From positions 248,001 to 312,000 of the forward strand of contig NZ_FXUG01000007.1 of assembly GCF_900182915.1 (NCBI RefSeq): a stretch of DNA of 64,000 bases, given 5' to 3'. Made by a program: the position numbers and the translations under genes. The notes below the pieces were generated by a model. It was given only the letters and a program-made list of their open reading frames with translations, was not told the DNA's origin and did not search any database. The stretch is from Neorhodopirellula lusitana. Its GTDB lineage: Bacteria > Planctomycetota > Planctomycetia > Pirellulales > Pirellulaceae. This document shows positions 19,347 through 29,115 of the stretch, piece by piece; positions within the stretch are counted from its first letter, which is position 1; every line of letters starts with the position of its first letter.

Positions 19347-20474
19347 ATGAAAATCCTCATCACCGGCGGTGCCGGCTTCATCGGCAGCAACCTAGTTCGC
19401 CTGGCCCTTTCCCAAGGGCATCAAGTGTTGAACGTGGACGCGCTCACCTACGCTGGTAACCTCGCGTCCCTCAGCGACATCGAAGACAACCCGAACTACC
19501 GCTTCGCACAAGTCGACATCACCCACGCCGACGCGGTGCAACAAGCCGTCACAAAATTCCAACCTGACGCAGTCATGCACTTGGCGGCCGAGAGCCACGT
19601 GGATCGCAGCATCGACGGACCCGGCCAATTCATCCAGACCAACGTCATTGGCACCTTCAATTTGTTGCAAGCCAGCCTGCAGCACTACCGATCGCTCGAA
19701 GGCGATGCCAAAGACCGTTTCCGATTCCTGCACGTCTCGACCGACGAGGTCTACGGCAGTCTCGGCGAAACCGGCCAGTTCACCGAAACGACCCCCTACG
19801 ATCCCCACTCGCCCTATTCGGCAAGCAAAGCGTCATCGGACCACCTCGCCCGATCCTGGGCCGACACCTACGGCTTGCCCGTCTTGGTGACCAATTGCAG
19901 TAACAATTACGGCCCGTATCAGTTCCCCGAGAAGCTGATCCCAGTCGTTATCCTGAAGTGCCTGCGAGGCGAATCAATTCCGGTTTACGGCAAAGGCGAA
20001 AACATCCGCGATTGGCTGTACGTCAACGACCACTGCCGAGCCCTATTGGCCGTTGTAGAAAAAGGCGTCCCCGGCCAGACCTACAACATCGGCGGCGACA
20101 ACGAGATGCGAAACATCGATCTCGTCCACCTGCTCTGCAAACTAATGGACGAACTCCGCCCAAGGATGAAGAGTAGCGAGTCTCGAGACGCGAGCAACGA
20201 GAAAGCACCAGACACAAGCTCGCCGCTCGCCACTAGCAACTCGCAACTCTCTTCCAGCTACTCGCAACTAATCACCTTCGTCACCGATCGTCCCGGCCAC
20301 GACGCCCGCTACGCAATCGACGCCACCAAGATCAAAAACGAACTAGGCTGGCATCCCGAACAAGACAATGAGTCCGGTTTCCGCAAAACCGTCCAGTGGT
20401 ATCTAGACAACCAAGCCTGGTGGCAAAACATCCTCTCCGGCGACTACCAACTCGATCGCCTCGGCCTGAGATAG
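19347..20474 (+). CDS. rfbB: dTDP-glucose 4,6-dehydratase
   Basis: A 375-residue extended SDR converting dTDP-glucose to dTDP-4-keto-6-deoxyglucose, a precursor of rhamnose and other deoxysugars. The NAD motif GGAGFIGSN is at residues 7-15. [23 protein letters not shown] (active-site Asp-Glu) and the catalytic [11 protein letters not shown] (Tyr-x3-Lys) follow, then [17 protein letters not shown] and [16 protein letters not shown]. An extra roughly 30-residue Ser/Asn-rich insertion lies between MDELRPR and [12 protein letters not shown] (residues about 275-308); it is encoded by repeat-like DNA at 20170-20272. The insertion falls in a loop before the conserved TDRPGHD segment, so activity may be retained. 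rfbA, rfbC and rfbD are not in the window. Confidence 0.94.
   Translation: MKILITGGAGFIGSNLVRLALSQGHQVLNVDALTYAGNLASLSDIEDNPNYRFAQVDITHADAVQQAVTKFQPDAVMHLAAESHVDRSIDGPGQFIQTNVIGTFNLLQASLQHYRSLEGDAKDRFRFLHVSTDEVYGSLGETGQFTETTPYDPHSPYSASKASSDHLARSWADTYGLPVLVTNCSNNYGPYQFPEKLIPVVILKCLRGESIPVYGKGENIRDWLYVNDHCRALLAVVEKGVPGQTYNIGGDNEMRNIDLVHLLCKLMDELRPRMKSSESRDASNEKAPDTSSPLATSNSQLSSSYSQLITFVTDRPGHDARYAIDATKIKNELGWHPEQDNESGFRKTVQWYLDNQAWWQNILSGDYQLDRLGLR
20170..20272 (+). repeat. Repeat-derived in-frame insertion inside rfbB
   Basis: This stretch of the gene contains GAGTAGCGAGTCTCGAGACG at one end and CACTAGCAACTCGCAACTC at the other, an imperfect inverted pair made of (A/C)GAG-CAACTCG words. The same word, GCGAGTAGCGAGTAGCGAG, forms the 3' end of the GT2 gene at 41.76 kb. 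The encoded residues are absent from typical RfbB proteins. Confidence 0.65.
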
Positions 20475-20843
20475 CGACGAGTCCAGAGAGGCCAGGTCAC
20501 TAGAGGCGAGATGGACGCCCAACGTTTCCCAAGCTCTGGCGAGCGTAGCTACGATGAACAACCTCCTCAATGATCGCACACGAATCCAACCAACGGTCCT
20601 GCATACTGTCAAACATGGACACCCTGGCAAAAACGAAGCATGGACAGGATTAAAAGCTAAATCGAGTCAAGAACGACAGCATTTCAGTTGAGTAAACGAA
20701 TAACTCAACCACGGCACACACCAGGTAGAACCACCGCCCCTACGAAGCACCCACGTGCCACCCCCAAACCACATTTCAACGCCCACTCTAATGACTCTCC
20801 ACTTCCGCCCATTCTCGAACGTCGCCGCGATCTGCCGCTAACA
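20475..20843. other. Intergenic region between rfbB and fcl, with a half repeat B
   Basis: 369 bp. A single arm resembling repeat B (AGCTCTGGCGAGCGTAGCTA) lies at 20532-20553. The fcl frame is open from 20688 but that part shows no family sequence, so it is treated as leader. Confidence 0.55.
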
Positions 20844-21797
20844 ATGTCATTACCCTTCAAACGTATTTTCGTTGCCGGCCACAATGGAATGGTAGGACGC
20901 GCCGTAGTCCGGTTGTTGGAAAGCCAATTCAAGGGCGAGATCCTGACCCGATCCAGATCCGAACTGGACCTCTGTTCCCAAGCGGCCACCCACCAATTCC
21001 TAGCCGACCAGAAACCCGACTGCGTCATTTTTGCGGCCGCGAAGGTCGGCGGGATCCATGCCAACGCCACCTACCCGGCCCAGTTCGCTTACGACAACCT
21101 GGCCATGGCGGGCAATGCGATCCACGGAGCGTTCCAAAGTGGCGTGAAGCGGTTCCTGTTTCTGGGCAGCACCTGCATCTATCCGCGAGAATGCCCGCAA
21201 CCGATGCTAGAAGAGTCCCTGCTGACCAGTTCGCTGGAACAGACCAATGAAGCCTATGCGCTTGCCAAAATAATGGGTCTGAAACTGTGCCAGTACTATC
21301 GTCAGCAATACGGAGTCTTGTTTCACTCCGCGATGCCGACCAATTTGTACGGCCCAGGCGACAATTACCACGCTGAAAACTCGCATGTGATCCCCGGACT
21401 GGTCCGACGCTTTCATGAAGCCAAGATTTCCAATTCCCCGAGCGTCACCGTTTGGGGTTCCGGCAAGCCACGCCGCGAGTTCCTGCACGTCGACGACCTC
21501 GCCGCCGCGATCGTGCACCTGATCACGCTGGATTCCCCAGACGACTGGGTAAACGTCGGAACGGGAACCGACCTGACCATCGCCGACCTCGCCAAGCTGG
21601 TGGCCAAGACCGTTGGCTACGACGGGCAGATCATCCAAGACGCCACCAAGCCCGACGGCACCCCCGTCAAACGCACCGTCATCGACCGCATCCAGCGAAG
21701 CGGCTGGTCGCCCACGATCAAGCTCGAAGAAGGCCTCAAAACCACCTACCAAGATTTCCTAAGCCAGTACGAACAGTCCTCGCTAAGAGAATCATGA
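20844..21797 (+). CDS. fcl: GDP-L-fucose synthase
   Basis: A 317-residue SDR epimerase/reductase that turns GDP-4-keto-6-deoxymannose into GDP-L-fucose with NADPH. ATG 20844 ([20 protein letters not shown]) puts the nucleotide-binding GHNGMVG motif at the normal place; the frame upstream of it is not conserved. [34 protein letters not shown], the catalytic [12 protein letters not shown], and [20 protein letters not shown] are all typical of Fcl/WcaG. It acts with gmd about 1 kb downstream; the order fcl-gmd is reversed relative to the usual gmd-fcl, and a repeat-filled gap separates them. A complete route from GDP-mannose to GDP-fucose is thus present. Confidence 0.95.
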   Translation: MSLPFKRIFVAGHNGMVGRAVVRLLESQFKGEILTRSRSELDLCSQAATHQFLADQKPDCVIFAAAKVGGIHANATYPAQFAYDNLAMAGNAIHGAFQSGVKRFLFLGSTCIYPRECPQPMLEESLLTSSLEQTNEAYALAKIMGLKLCQYYRQQYGVLFHSAMPTNLYGPGDNYHAENSHVIPGLVRRFHEAKISNSPSVTVWGSGKPRREFLHVDDLAAAIVHLITLDSPDDWVNVGTGTDLTIADLAKLVAKTVGYDGQIIQDATKPDGTPVKRTVIDRIQRSGWSPTIKLEEGLKTTYQDFLSQYEQSSLRES

Positions 21798-21838
21798 TCG
21801 AAGCAACAAGCCACTTCACGACCCAACCGCTTCCCTAA

Positions 21839-22361
21839 GCCGCAGAGCGCAAGCCGCGGGTAATAGTTTCCTGAGCCGCAAAGTAATAGCTGCATGCACT
21901 TACTTTAGCCACGAATCTCACGAATCAACACGAATACTCTCCGCACCAATTCGTGCTTATTCGAGCAATTCGTGGCCAAAAATCGAACGTTGGGTAATCA
22001 TGTCATTCACTGACTCCGTCACATCTGGTCACCAAGTTTAAAAAGTAAGTGCCGCAAAACGCGAACCGCGGGAAAAAGCATACTCAGCCGCAAGGCGCTA
22101 GCCGCGGGTAATAGTTTCCTGAGCCGCAAAGTAATAGCTGCATGCACTTACTTTAGCCACGAATCTCACGAATCAACACGAATACTCTCCGCACCGATTC
22201 GTGTCTATTCGAGCAATTCGTGGCCAAAATCGAACGCTGGGGAATCATGTCGTTCACCTACGCCGTCACACCAAGTTACCACGATTTAAAGTAGGTGCCG
22301 CAGTGCGCGAACTGCGGGTAAAAGCATACTCAGCCGCAAGGCGCTAGCCGCGGGTACCACC
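21839..22361. repeat. Tandem duplication (about 247 bp, 2.1 copies) containing repeat A and a GCCACGAAT hairpin
   Basis: Copies start at 21839, 22087 and 22333 (the last only about 28 bp). Each full copy begins with a repeat A-like word, then GTAATAGTTTCCTGAGCCGC, then a long inverted repeat with GCCACGAAT and ATTCGTGGC ends (21908-21976 and 22156-22224) and internal ACGAAT/ATTCGTG words. Each ends with GCATACTCA. The two copies are nearly identical in the first 120 bp and more divergent later, so the duplication is not brand new. Confidence 0.85.
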
Positions 22362-22450
22362 ATCAAACACCCAACTCAACCATAGCCACCTTTCGCTCCA
22401 CAAAAAAGTCGCCGAACCGCTCCGCCGGTTCGCCCAATAAACCACCGCCT

Positions 22451-22493
22451 ATCGACTTTCGATCGTAGTAGGCACAGGCCCCTGTGCCGTCCC
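22451..22493 (+). repeat. Dispersed element with AGGCACAGGCCC core, inverted copy at 63498-63540
   Basis: The words CTTTCGATCGTAGTAGGCAC and GGCCCCTGTGCCGTCCC recur with few changes in reverse orientation at 63498-63540. The GGCACAGG/CCTGTGCC words make a local hairpin. Confidence 0.6.
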
Positions 22494-22854
22494 AAACCAT
22501 GGTGACAATGGTTCTACTCTCCTAAGCCCTCACCACCACGCCTCAACCAACTTTCCATCTGCAACCAACCATTTTCGAATTAGACTCTGCATCTAGTCGC
22601 TCAACTCTCCAGTACTCCACGACCCGTTGGAGTTCAGGCTTTAGCCGCCCCAACACGCAACAAACAAGCAATGGGCCATCAGAGACTAGCAACCAGCCAA
22701 CATCGACGAACTGTTTACAACACCAACAGGCCAAAACCAGTACCCCAACGCCACCCAACCAATCCCCCCACTTCAATTCGTGTAGACTCGTCGCCCAAAC
22801 GCGACAAATCATCCTGAACAAAGCCCTTTTCGAAATAGCAATCGACAAAACCCA

Positions 22855-23868
22855 ATGACTAAAACTGCACTAATCACCGGCATCACTGGACAAGACGGCA
22901 GTTACCTAGCGGAGTTGTTGCTTGAGAAGGGATATGAAGTCCACGGGATCGTTCGTCGCAGTAGCACGTTCAACACCGACCGCATCGACCACATCTACCG
23001 AGACCCGCACGAGCAAGACGCGAAACTGTTCTTGCATTACGGAGACCTCACCGATGGCCAGAACCTGACCAACCTGGTTCTCGATGTGCAGCCGGACGAG
23101 ATCTACAACCTCGGTGCCCAGTCCCACGTTCGCGTTTCATTCGACGCACCGGCTTACACCGTGCAAACCGTTGGCATCGGAGCCCTCAACGTGCTGGAGG
23201 CCGCCCGGCAACTCAACAAGTCTAAATCGACGCGGGTGTACCAGGCCAGCAGCAGTGAGATGTACGGCGAGGTCAAAGAAACGCCTCAAAAAGAAACCAC
23301 GCCGTTCAGTCCTCAAAGCCCTTATGCGTGTGCCAAGGTTTACGCCTTTCACCAAACCGTCAACTACCGCAAGTCCTACGACTTGTTCGCCAGCAACGGG
23401 ATCCTTTTCAACCATGAATCGCCTCGCCGCGGTGAGACGTTCGTGACTCGTAAGATCACTCGTGCAGCCACCCGAATCAAGCTGGGCCTGCAAGACAAGT
23501 TGTACCTAGGCAACATCGACGCCAAACGAGACTGGGGATACGCGAAGGACTACGTCGAAGGCATGTGGCGAATGCTACAGCATGACGAGTCCGACGACTT
23601 CGTGCTCGCCACGGGCGAAACACAAACCATCCGAACCTTCCTTGACTATTCATTTGGGGCACTCGATTTGGACTGGAACGACTACGTCGAAATCGACCCC
23701 CGCTACTTCCGCCCCGCCGAAGTCGACTTGCTACTAGGCGACTACTCCAAAGCCAAAGAGAAACTCGGCTGGGAACCCAAAACCAGCTGCAAACAACTCG
23801 CCGAACTCATGGTCGAGCATGACCTCGTCCTTGCGCAAAATGAACAACTCCGAAAAGCCGCCCAATAG
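22855..23868 (+). CDS. gmd: GDP-mannose 4,6-dehydratase
   Basis: A 337-residue SDR producing GDP-4-keto-6-deoxymannose from GDP-mannose. NADP motif [12 protein letters not shown] is at residues 8-19. [45 protein letters not shown] and the catalytic [18 protein letters not shown] follow, then [17 protein letters not shown] and [16 protein letters not shown]. Length and motifs are normal. It feeds Fcl, whose gene lies upstream. Codon use and base composition still match the rest of the genome here, in contrast to the AT-richer block that begins downstream. Confidence 0.97.
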   Translation: MTKTALITGITGQDGSYLAELLLEKGYEVHGIVRRSSTFNTDRIDHIYRDPHEQDAKLFLHYGDLTDGQNLTNLVLDVQPDEIYNLGAQSHVRVSFDAPAYTVQTVGIGALNVLEAARQLNKSKSTRVYQASSSEMYGEVKETPQKETTPFSPQSPYACAKVYAFHQTVNYRKSYDLFASNGILFNHESPRRGETFVTRKITRAATRIKLGLQDKLYLGNIDAKRDWGYAKDYVEGMWRMLQHDESDDFVLATGETQTIRTFLDYSFGALDLDWNDYVEIDPRYFRPAEVDLLLGDYSKAKEKLGWEPKTSCKQLAELMVEHDLVLAQNEQLRKAAQ

Positions 23869-24619
23869 TTGACGAAGAAATGCGACGGGTTGACTCGCTG
23901 AATGACGAGCTTAAACAAAGCAGTTGTAGGAGGTGGAGCGTATAGCGGCTATCTCTATAAAGGCCAAAAAACAAATTGGCCGACCTACGGTATCTCAATG
24001 CGAAATCGTGGGACCTTTCGAAAATTCCGCCGAGAGAATCGATTACATCCCAAAAGCAATCTGTTTCACAACCAAAGGCTTTGGTACGTGAACAGTACAC
24101 TTTCGATCCGAAGACCGGTTCGATAAATCGGCCATGACGTTGAAAGCGAATCACAGTGTAAGAGCAGCCTACTTACACAGTGCTCGTGCCTGGAGAGGCA
24201 ACCATATCGATTCAGGGCGAAGACCGCAGTTCGCCATTACAATACCAGCGCCACGGAATTGGTAGCGCTGACTAGCGATGGCGATGGAAACCACAACTAT
24301 TCACCCGATATCCTTGAGCAATATAGTTTGGTCGAGCATAGACCTATTTGACTCCAGCAGTCTTCCTACACACGCTCAAAATCACTGTATACCTATCTCT
24401 CGCAATGATTGCCTACAAGTCCGAAATCCACTTAAAGCAAGCTGTACGATTGCAGATCATCTCAGACGCAGAGAGCCCATAACGCACTGCCTAACCTACA
24501 CAGCTAAAACAAGTATTTCCTGCCTGCCACATTCAACAGAGTGTAGCGAAAGGCGTCTTACGTCCATTCAACTCATCCCTCACATAAATTTGAGGAAACC
24601 AGCCTAAAGCAGGAAAAAA
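23869..24619. other. 750-bp AT-richer stretch without recognised gene
   Basis: Small frames on both strands look random. This marks the boundary where base composition becomes visibly more AT-rich. No repeat or hairpin stands out. It may be the remains of a lost gene or a long leader of the following operon. Confidence 0.5.
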
Positions 24620-26071
24620 ATGGCCGACCGACCAATGGAGACAGCCCCCGAGATCACCAAAACCAATCATGCTCTTTTTTGGAACACGATTGACCAATTT
24701 GTGCAACAGGGCGTGTTGTTTGTTACAGGAATCATCCTTGCGAGAATGATTGAACCAAGCCAGTTTGGTCTAATTGCAATGATCATAGTTTTTGTTGCCA
24801 TAGGCCAAAACCTAATGAATGCGGGACTGAAGTCTGCCATCGTGCAAACGAAAGTTCTGAACGAGTCTGATTGTTCAACTGTACTGCTAGCCAACTTCTC
24901 CCTCTCTCTGATTCTATATCTAACGATATGGACAACAGCACCATTCATCGCCGAGTTCTACGATGAGCAAAAACTGATTTCACTGCTCCGCTGTCTATCC
25001 TTTGGGCTAGTGGTGCAGTCGCCGTCTGTTGTACAGACGGGACTACTCTCAAGACGCCTTGAGTTCCGCACGCAAGCGAAGGCGTCGTTAACCGGACATA
25101 TCCTAGCTGGCGTTATAGGAGTATGGATGGCCTTTCAAGGTTTTGAAGCATGGGCCCTGGTCGCTATGTCTATTAGCGGCAAAGCAATAAACACAATCCT
25201 ACTTTGGGTTTTTGCGGGATGGCATCCTACATGTTGGCCGAGCATCTCGTCGGTGCAAAAGCTGTTTCCATTCGGCCTATCAATTGCGGCCTGCAGTTTG
25301 CTCGAATCGATCTTCAACAATCTATTTTTTCTTGTTATCGGCAGATTCCACACGCCAGCAGACGTTGCGTTCTACCAAAGGGCCTACGGAATCAACCAAA
25401 TCCCGGTCAACAACCTAAATGTAATCGTTAGTAGAACCCTTTTTCCGCTACTATGTTCTCGCCACAAAAGCCCAGACGTCTATCGAACAACCATCCGCAA
25501 AGCTTTTCGACTGACCGCATTTACTATACTTCCAACGATGTCTGGACTATACCTTTGTGCTGACCAGCTTATCTACCTACTGCTAGGTGACAAGTGGTTG
25601 CCATCGGCAGCTTTACTTGAGGTAATGTGCGTAGTGGGAGCTACACTCCCATTCCTAACACTAAATGGACTCATAATCACTTCACAAGGTTTAGGCGGAA
25701 CGGCTTTTCGCATCGAAATATGCAAGAGAATCTTACTCGTCGCTACGATTTGCGTCACAGCTTCCATGTCCGTATACGCAATGGTCGTCGGCCATGCAGT
25801 TCAGTCGGCTTGTGCCCTCGTAGTAGCCGCATTCTTCACTGGAAAGTTCTCGCCGTACACTGTCTACGAGCAGGCATCCGACATTTTTCCCTTTTTAACA
25901 ACTTCGCTTCTTTGCATACTTGTTTCTCAAATCATCCTAGGGGACTTCCAGGGGGGGGGGCTACTGCGGATCATTGCGTTCACTGCCCTATTCGCGTTCC
26001 TTTACCTTACAAACTCCTATATCTTTTGCCGCGAGACATTGAAAGACATCAAGAAATTGGCTACGCGTTAG
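24620..26071 (+). CDS. Wzx-like polysaccharide flippase (MOP superfamily, WzxC/TuaB type)
   Basis: A 483-residue integral membrane protein with about 12-14 hydrophobic helices from residue 15 on. It would flip lipid-linked oligosaccharide repeat units across the inner membrane. The N-terminal segment (NTIDQFVQQGVLFVTGIILARMIEPSQFGLIAM-type) and YQRAYGINQIPVNNLNVIVSRTLFPLL in the middle are characteristic of the WzxC/TuaB branch. A run of ten G at 25951-25960 encodes part of Gln-Gly-Gly-Gly around residues 444-447; a one-base slip either way would replace the last 36 residues and the final helix. The gene heads the AT-rich polysaccharide block. Start ATG 24620 follows AGGAAAAAA, a plausible ribosome-binding site. 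Confidence 0.92.
   Translation: MADRPMETAPEITKTNHALFWNTIDQFVQQGVLFVTGIILARMIEPSQFGLIAMIIVFVAIGQNLMNAGLKSAIVQTKVLNESDCSTVLLANFSLSLILYLTIWTTAPFIAEFYDEQKLISLLRCLSFGLVVQSPSVVQTGLLSRRLEFRTQAKASLTGHILAGVIGVWMAFQGFEAWALVAMSISGKAINTILLWVFAGWHPTCWPSISSVQKLFPFGLSIAACSLLESIFNNLFFLVIGRFHTPADVAFYQRAYGINQIPVNNLNVIVSRTLFPLLCSRHKSPDVYRTTIRKAFRLTAFTILPTMSGLYLCADQLIYLLLGDKWLPSAALLEVMCVVGATLPFLTLNGLIITSQGLGGTAFRIEICKRILLVATICVTASMSVYAMVVGHAVQSACALVVAAFFTGKFSPYTVYEQASDIFPFLTTSLLCILVSQIILGDFQGGGLLRIIAFTALFAFLYLTNSYIFCRETLKDIKKLATR
25951..25960 (+). repeat. G10 homopolymer inside the flippase gene
   Basis: Ten consecutive G within the coding frame (CAG GGG GGG GGG CTA). Such tracts are prone to slipped-strand mispairing. 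Loss of one G gives a stop about 29 codons later; gain of one G gives a different C-terminus ending at 26088. Confidence 0.9.
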
Positions 26072-26434
26072 TCTGGCAGACCGTGTAGCGACAACAGAGT
26101 TCAACGGTCTTGTGGCATTGGCAAGTCCAATCTTACAGCGAGAAGTCTGCCTCAACATCTTTGAGCACGGAATTTCTTTAAGCGGTAGGCACATATACTT
26201 TGGGATACATTCGGTCGCGTTGCCGCCGAGGACCATGAGGGCAGACCTCAAAGCGGCAACTAAAGTTACTAGCGAAACAAGCAGGATTAAGGTCCAGCCA
26301 CGAGATTAGTAAGTAGCCTTCTCGTCCGCTACAAAAACCAGGCACACGAAGCACTAGTGTCTTGGTATCAACGATGCCAGCACTAAGACAACGAAAAAAC
26401 TCTAGGCCCAAACAAAAAAATCCAATTCACCAAA
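26072..26434. other. Intergenic region before the FkbM gene
   Basis: 363 bp with no convincing coding frame or repeat. AT-rich, probably a leader or promoter region. Confidence 0.5.
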
Positions 26435-27292
26435 ATGCGATACATGCACTCAGCCACCCTCGCCGTTATTAAAAACGCAGCACTTAAGAGATTCCTTGAC
26501 TCCCTTAGCGACAAACGATTCGAATTCTTTGCAAACCGGTACTTAAAGCTGACGGGGTCCAACATGCGATTCAAGATGCTCGATGACAAAACCATTGAAA
26601 CAGAGTTCCATACTAAATCCGGAAGTACGCGAATTTGGCTATCCGAGCGGTCACGCGTAATGAACTACCGAAACGGCCTAGACAAGAACCTTAACTATCT
26701 GGCAGGTGTCTATCATCTCGACGACGTGAAAATCACCGAAGGGGACACCGTTATCGACTGCGGTGCGAACATAGGAGAAATTGGGGTCTACCTCTCAACC
26801 TACACCTTCCAGGTTAATTACATCGCGTTCGAACCATCAACTGCGGAATTTAACTGCTGCAAAAAGAACAATCCGAATGGAAGACTCAACAACCTAGGAC
26901 TCTGGAAAACCGCCGGACGCCTCGACTTTTACCTCAAAACAGACACCGCGGATTCGTCCTTAATAGAACCCAACGACTACAACGAAGTAGTGTCTATAGA
27001 AGCAGTGGATCTAGATTCATTTATACGCGAATCAGAAATTGAAAACGTTAAACTGCTTAAACTCGAGGCGGAAGGAGCAGAACCAGAAATACTCGAGGGG
27101 GCCCAACAAAGCCTGCATCTGATCGAATACATTTCGATTGACGCTGGCCCGGAACGTGGCACCAACGCCGAGTCAACGCTACCTCAGGTTACGAATGCAT
27201 TGTTGAAAAACGGATTTGAGATGGTTGCAATTGATCAGTCTCGCCTTATCGCTCTATTCAAAAACAATAGTTTTCACGAAAGCCCACGATGA
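26435..27292 (+). CDS. FkbM-family SAM-dependent methyltransferase
   Basis: A 285-residue protein. The FkbM core is visible: the SAM-binding motif VIDCGANIGEIGVYLS at about residues 106-121, IAFEPSTAEF at about 130-139, and the terminal KLLKLEAEGAEPEILEGA at about 206-223, typical of the family. FkbM-like enzymes O-methylate hydroxyls on natural products and glycans; in a polysaccharide locus the likely substrate is a sugar of the repeat unit or its terminus. The stop overlaps the next gene's start (ATGA at 27289-27292), so the two are translationally coupled. Confidence 0.9.
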   Translation: MRYMHSATLAVIKNAALKRFLDSLSDKRFEFFANRYLKLTGSNMRFKMLDDKTIETEFHTKSGSTRIWLSERSRVMNYRNGLDKNLNYLAGVYHLDDVKITEGDTVIDCGANIGEIGVYLSTYTFQVNYIAFEPSTAEFNCCKKNNPNGRLNNLGLWKTAGRLDFYLKTDTADSSLIEPNDYNEVVSIEAVDLDSFIRESEIENVKLLKLEAEGAEPEILEGAQQSLHLIEYISIDAGPERGTNAESTLPQVTNALLKNGFEMVAIDQSRLIALFKNNSFHESPR

Positions 27293-28236
27293 GCGAGTCA
27301 CTTTCAGTCGCGATCTGTTGCGATGAGTCCTTTGCTGTGCATGGCGCAATAGCACTGCTAAGCGCAAGGAGTCACATCCCCCAACATACTAGCCTGCGGT
27401 GCTACATCGTGGACACCGGCCTATCTCAGGAATCGAGGTGTCGATTTGCCCGCGCTCTATGCGCAAGCAATATTGAACTACATTGGATCAGTCCTGACAG
27501 GGACGCGCTCAAGCGACTACCACTTCCTGACGGCTCCTGGCTCAACCAAAGCACTTACGCTAGGCTGTTTCTGGCAGAATTGCTAACACACCGCGAGAAA
27601 CGCGTTATTTACTTGGATTGCGATACGCTAGCGACTGCTGACCTCACTCCGCTATGGAGGGAAAGCCTGTCCGGTTCCGTCCTTGGCGCATGTATCGCAC
27701 CAACGCAAAAACAGGTGTCTGCCGTTGACTCGCGCGAAGTGCTCACACGACTGGGCATGACAATGGAGTCTCCATACTTCAATGCCGGTGTTCTAGTTAT
27801 AGACATCGCTAAGTGGAACACGCTTGCAATTACAAAGCAGGCGATTTTACTGATTAGCGAAAACGGAAAACAACTTACCTACGCAGACCAGGACGCGCTG
27901 AATGTCGTATTAATGGACCAATGGAAGTCGTTAGATCCTTCTTGGAACGTGGCGTCATCCTGCTTCACAACGAAAACGCCAGAAGTAGAAAACCAAGTCG
28001 CGCACACGTCGATCCTTCATTTCACAGGCGTCAAACCCGGCTCACCGAACTGCAAGCACCCCCATCGAAACATCTACTACAAAACGCTAGGACGCTCTAC
28101 TTGGTTTACTCATAAAGAATTCTTGTTCTGGCGAATCAACCTGGCATTTAGGTCAATGACCTATGATGCAAAACAAGTAGTGCGATGCGTGTGCTTTAGG
28201 ACAGCAAGACTTCTCGGTTTATCACACAACGCCTAG
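27289..28236 (+). CDS. Glycosyltransferase family 8
   Basis: A 315-residue retaining GT-A fold transferase, LgtC-like. The family pattern is clear: an early VAICCDESFAVHGAIALLSA, then QSTYARLFLAELL, the metal-binding DxD in RVIYLDCDTLA (about residues 103-113), YFNAGVLVIDIAKW, YADQDALNVVL and ILHFTGVKPG with the C-terminal His ligand. Donor is probably UDP-galactose or UDP-glucose by family, but this cannot be read from sequence. Coupled to the FkbM gene by a 4-bp overlap, so both probably act on the same product. Confidence 0.92.
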   Translation: MSESLSVAICCDESFAVHGAIALLSARSHIPQHTSLRCYIVDTGLSQESRCRFARALCASNIELHWISPDRDALKRLPLPDGSWLNQSTYARLFLAELLTHREKRVIYLDCDTLATADLTPLWRESLSGSVLGACIAPTQKQVSAVDSREVLTRLGMTMESPYFNAGVLVIDIAKWNTLAITKQAILLISENGKQLTYADQDALNVVLMDQWKSLDPSWNVASSCFTTKTPEVENQVAHTSILHFTGVKPGSPNCKHPHRNIYYKTLGRSTWFTHKEFLFWRINLAFRSMTYDAKQVVRCVCFRTARLLGLSHNA

Positions 28237-28434
28237 AAATGAGCGAGAATCACTTTGCGAGCGTTGCCGGTGAACGATGACCACACCAGCAGCTAACCAG
28301 AACAAGCGACGATGACTAATTGCCTTTCGAGATATCCAAAATGACTGTGAGTTTACCGAGCTTTGGGAAAACTACATCCTGCCAAGACCTGGACTGAACT
28401 CACCATTCTTTCGAATATTTAGTTAACTTGCATT

Positions 28435-29115
28435 ATGAATTACTTTCAAATCAACCGCATACAAGAAGAGCCCCGATCTCGCCTGGCGAGTGTGCCCAAA
28501 AGGGTCGTTACAAAAGCTCTTGTCACGTGCGCAAAACTGCACGGGCACCTCATCGCGCTAAAACATTTGCTATCCTGCCGGCTAGCGATGTACCTACTCG
28601 GGGACGAACGGGGATTTGAACTGGCTTCTGAAAAGGTCTCACGCGTACCAGGCTACCGTGGCAACTATGCGAGACGTGTATTCTATCGCTACACGCTAGC
28701 CAGCGTGGGACAGCGAGTGCAACTTCGCTTTCTTACGGTGTTCAGCAAAACCAAAGCATCCATTGGCGACTCGGTCTATATTGGCCGATCATGCTCGATC
28801 GGATGGGCATTGATTGATGACAATGCCCTAATAGCGGACGGAGTGCAGATCACTAGCGGCAGGCACCAACATTCACAATCGACCACTGCACGCTCAGATG
28901 AGGATGACGCTGAGCGGTTTGTGCCTGTAAAGATAGGCAGAGGTGCCTGGGTTGGTGCTGGAGCTATCGTAATGGCCGACGTGGGGCCTGGGGCAGTAGT
29001 TGCAGCAGGAGCCGTAGTAACAAAACCTATACCAGCTGGAGCCATAGTGGCAGGCGTTCCTGCCAGAGCCCTGCCCGAAAAATCAACCGAAAACTCTCAG
29101 CCCACGGATAGTTGA
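28435..29115 (+). CDS. Hexapeptide-repeat acyltransferase (serine acetyltransferase/CysE-WcaB-like fold)
   Basis: A 226-residue protein with a left-handed beta-helix in its second half: IGDSVYIGRSCSIGWALIDDNALIADGVQI, then a loop containing SGRHQHS, then IGRGAWVGAGAIVMADVGPGAVVAAGAVVTKPIPAGAIVAGVPA. The His pair in the loop fits the acetyl-CoA catalytic site. The N-terminal 100 residues are basic and helical. In this context it likely O-acetylates a sugar. It starts after a 198-bp gap; the ATG at 28435 is preceded by an AT-rich region without a strong ribosome-binding site. Confidence 0.87.
   Translation: MNYFQINRIQEEPRSRLASVPKRVVTKALVTCAKLHGHLIALKHLLSCRLAMYLLGDERGFELASEKVSRVPGYRGNYARRVFYRYTLASVGQRVQLRFLTVFSKTKASIGDSVYIGRSCSIGWALIDDNALIADGVQITSGRHQHSQSTTARSDEDDAERFVPVKIGRGAWVGAGAIVMADVGPGAVVAAGAVVTKPIPAGAIVAGVPARALPEKSTENSQPTDS

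Larger units (their letters stand above)
21798..22854. other. 1.06-kb repeat-filled intergenic region between fcl and gmd
   Basis: No gene is supported. It holds a tandem duplication of about 247 bp with the start of a third copy (21839-22361) and a dispersed element at 22451-22493. The final 360 bp show no obvious structure. Confidence 0.7.

Noticed and set aside
24278-24607. 109-residue frame before the flippase gene
   Set aside because: Composition (many Ser, Thr, Cys, His) is typical of random frames in non-coding DNA, and no motif is present.
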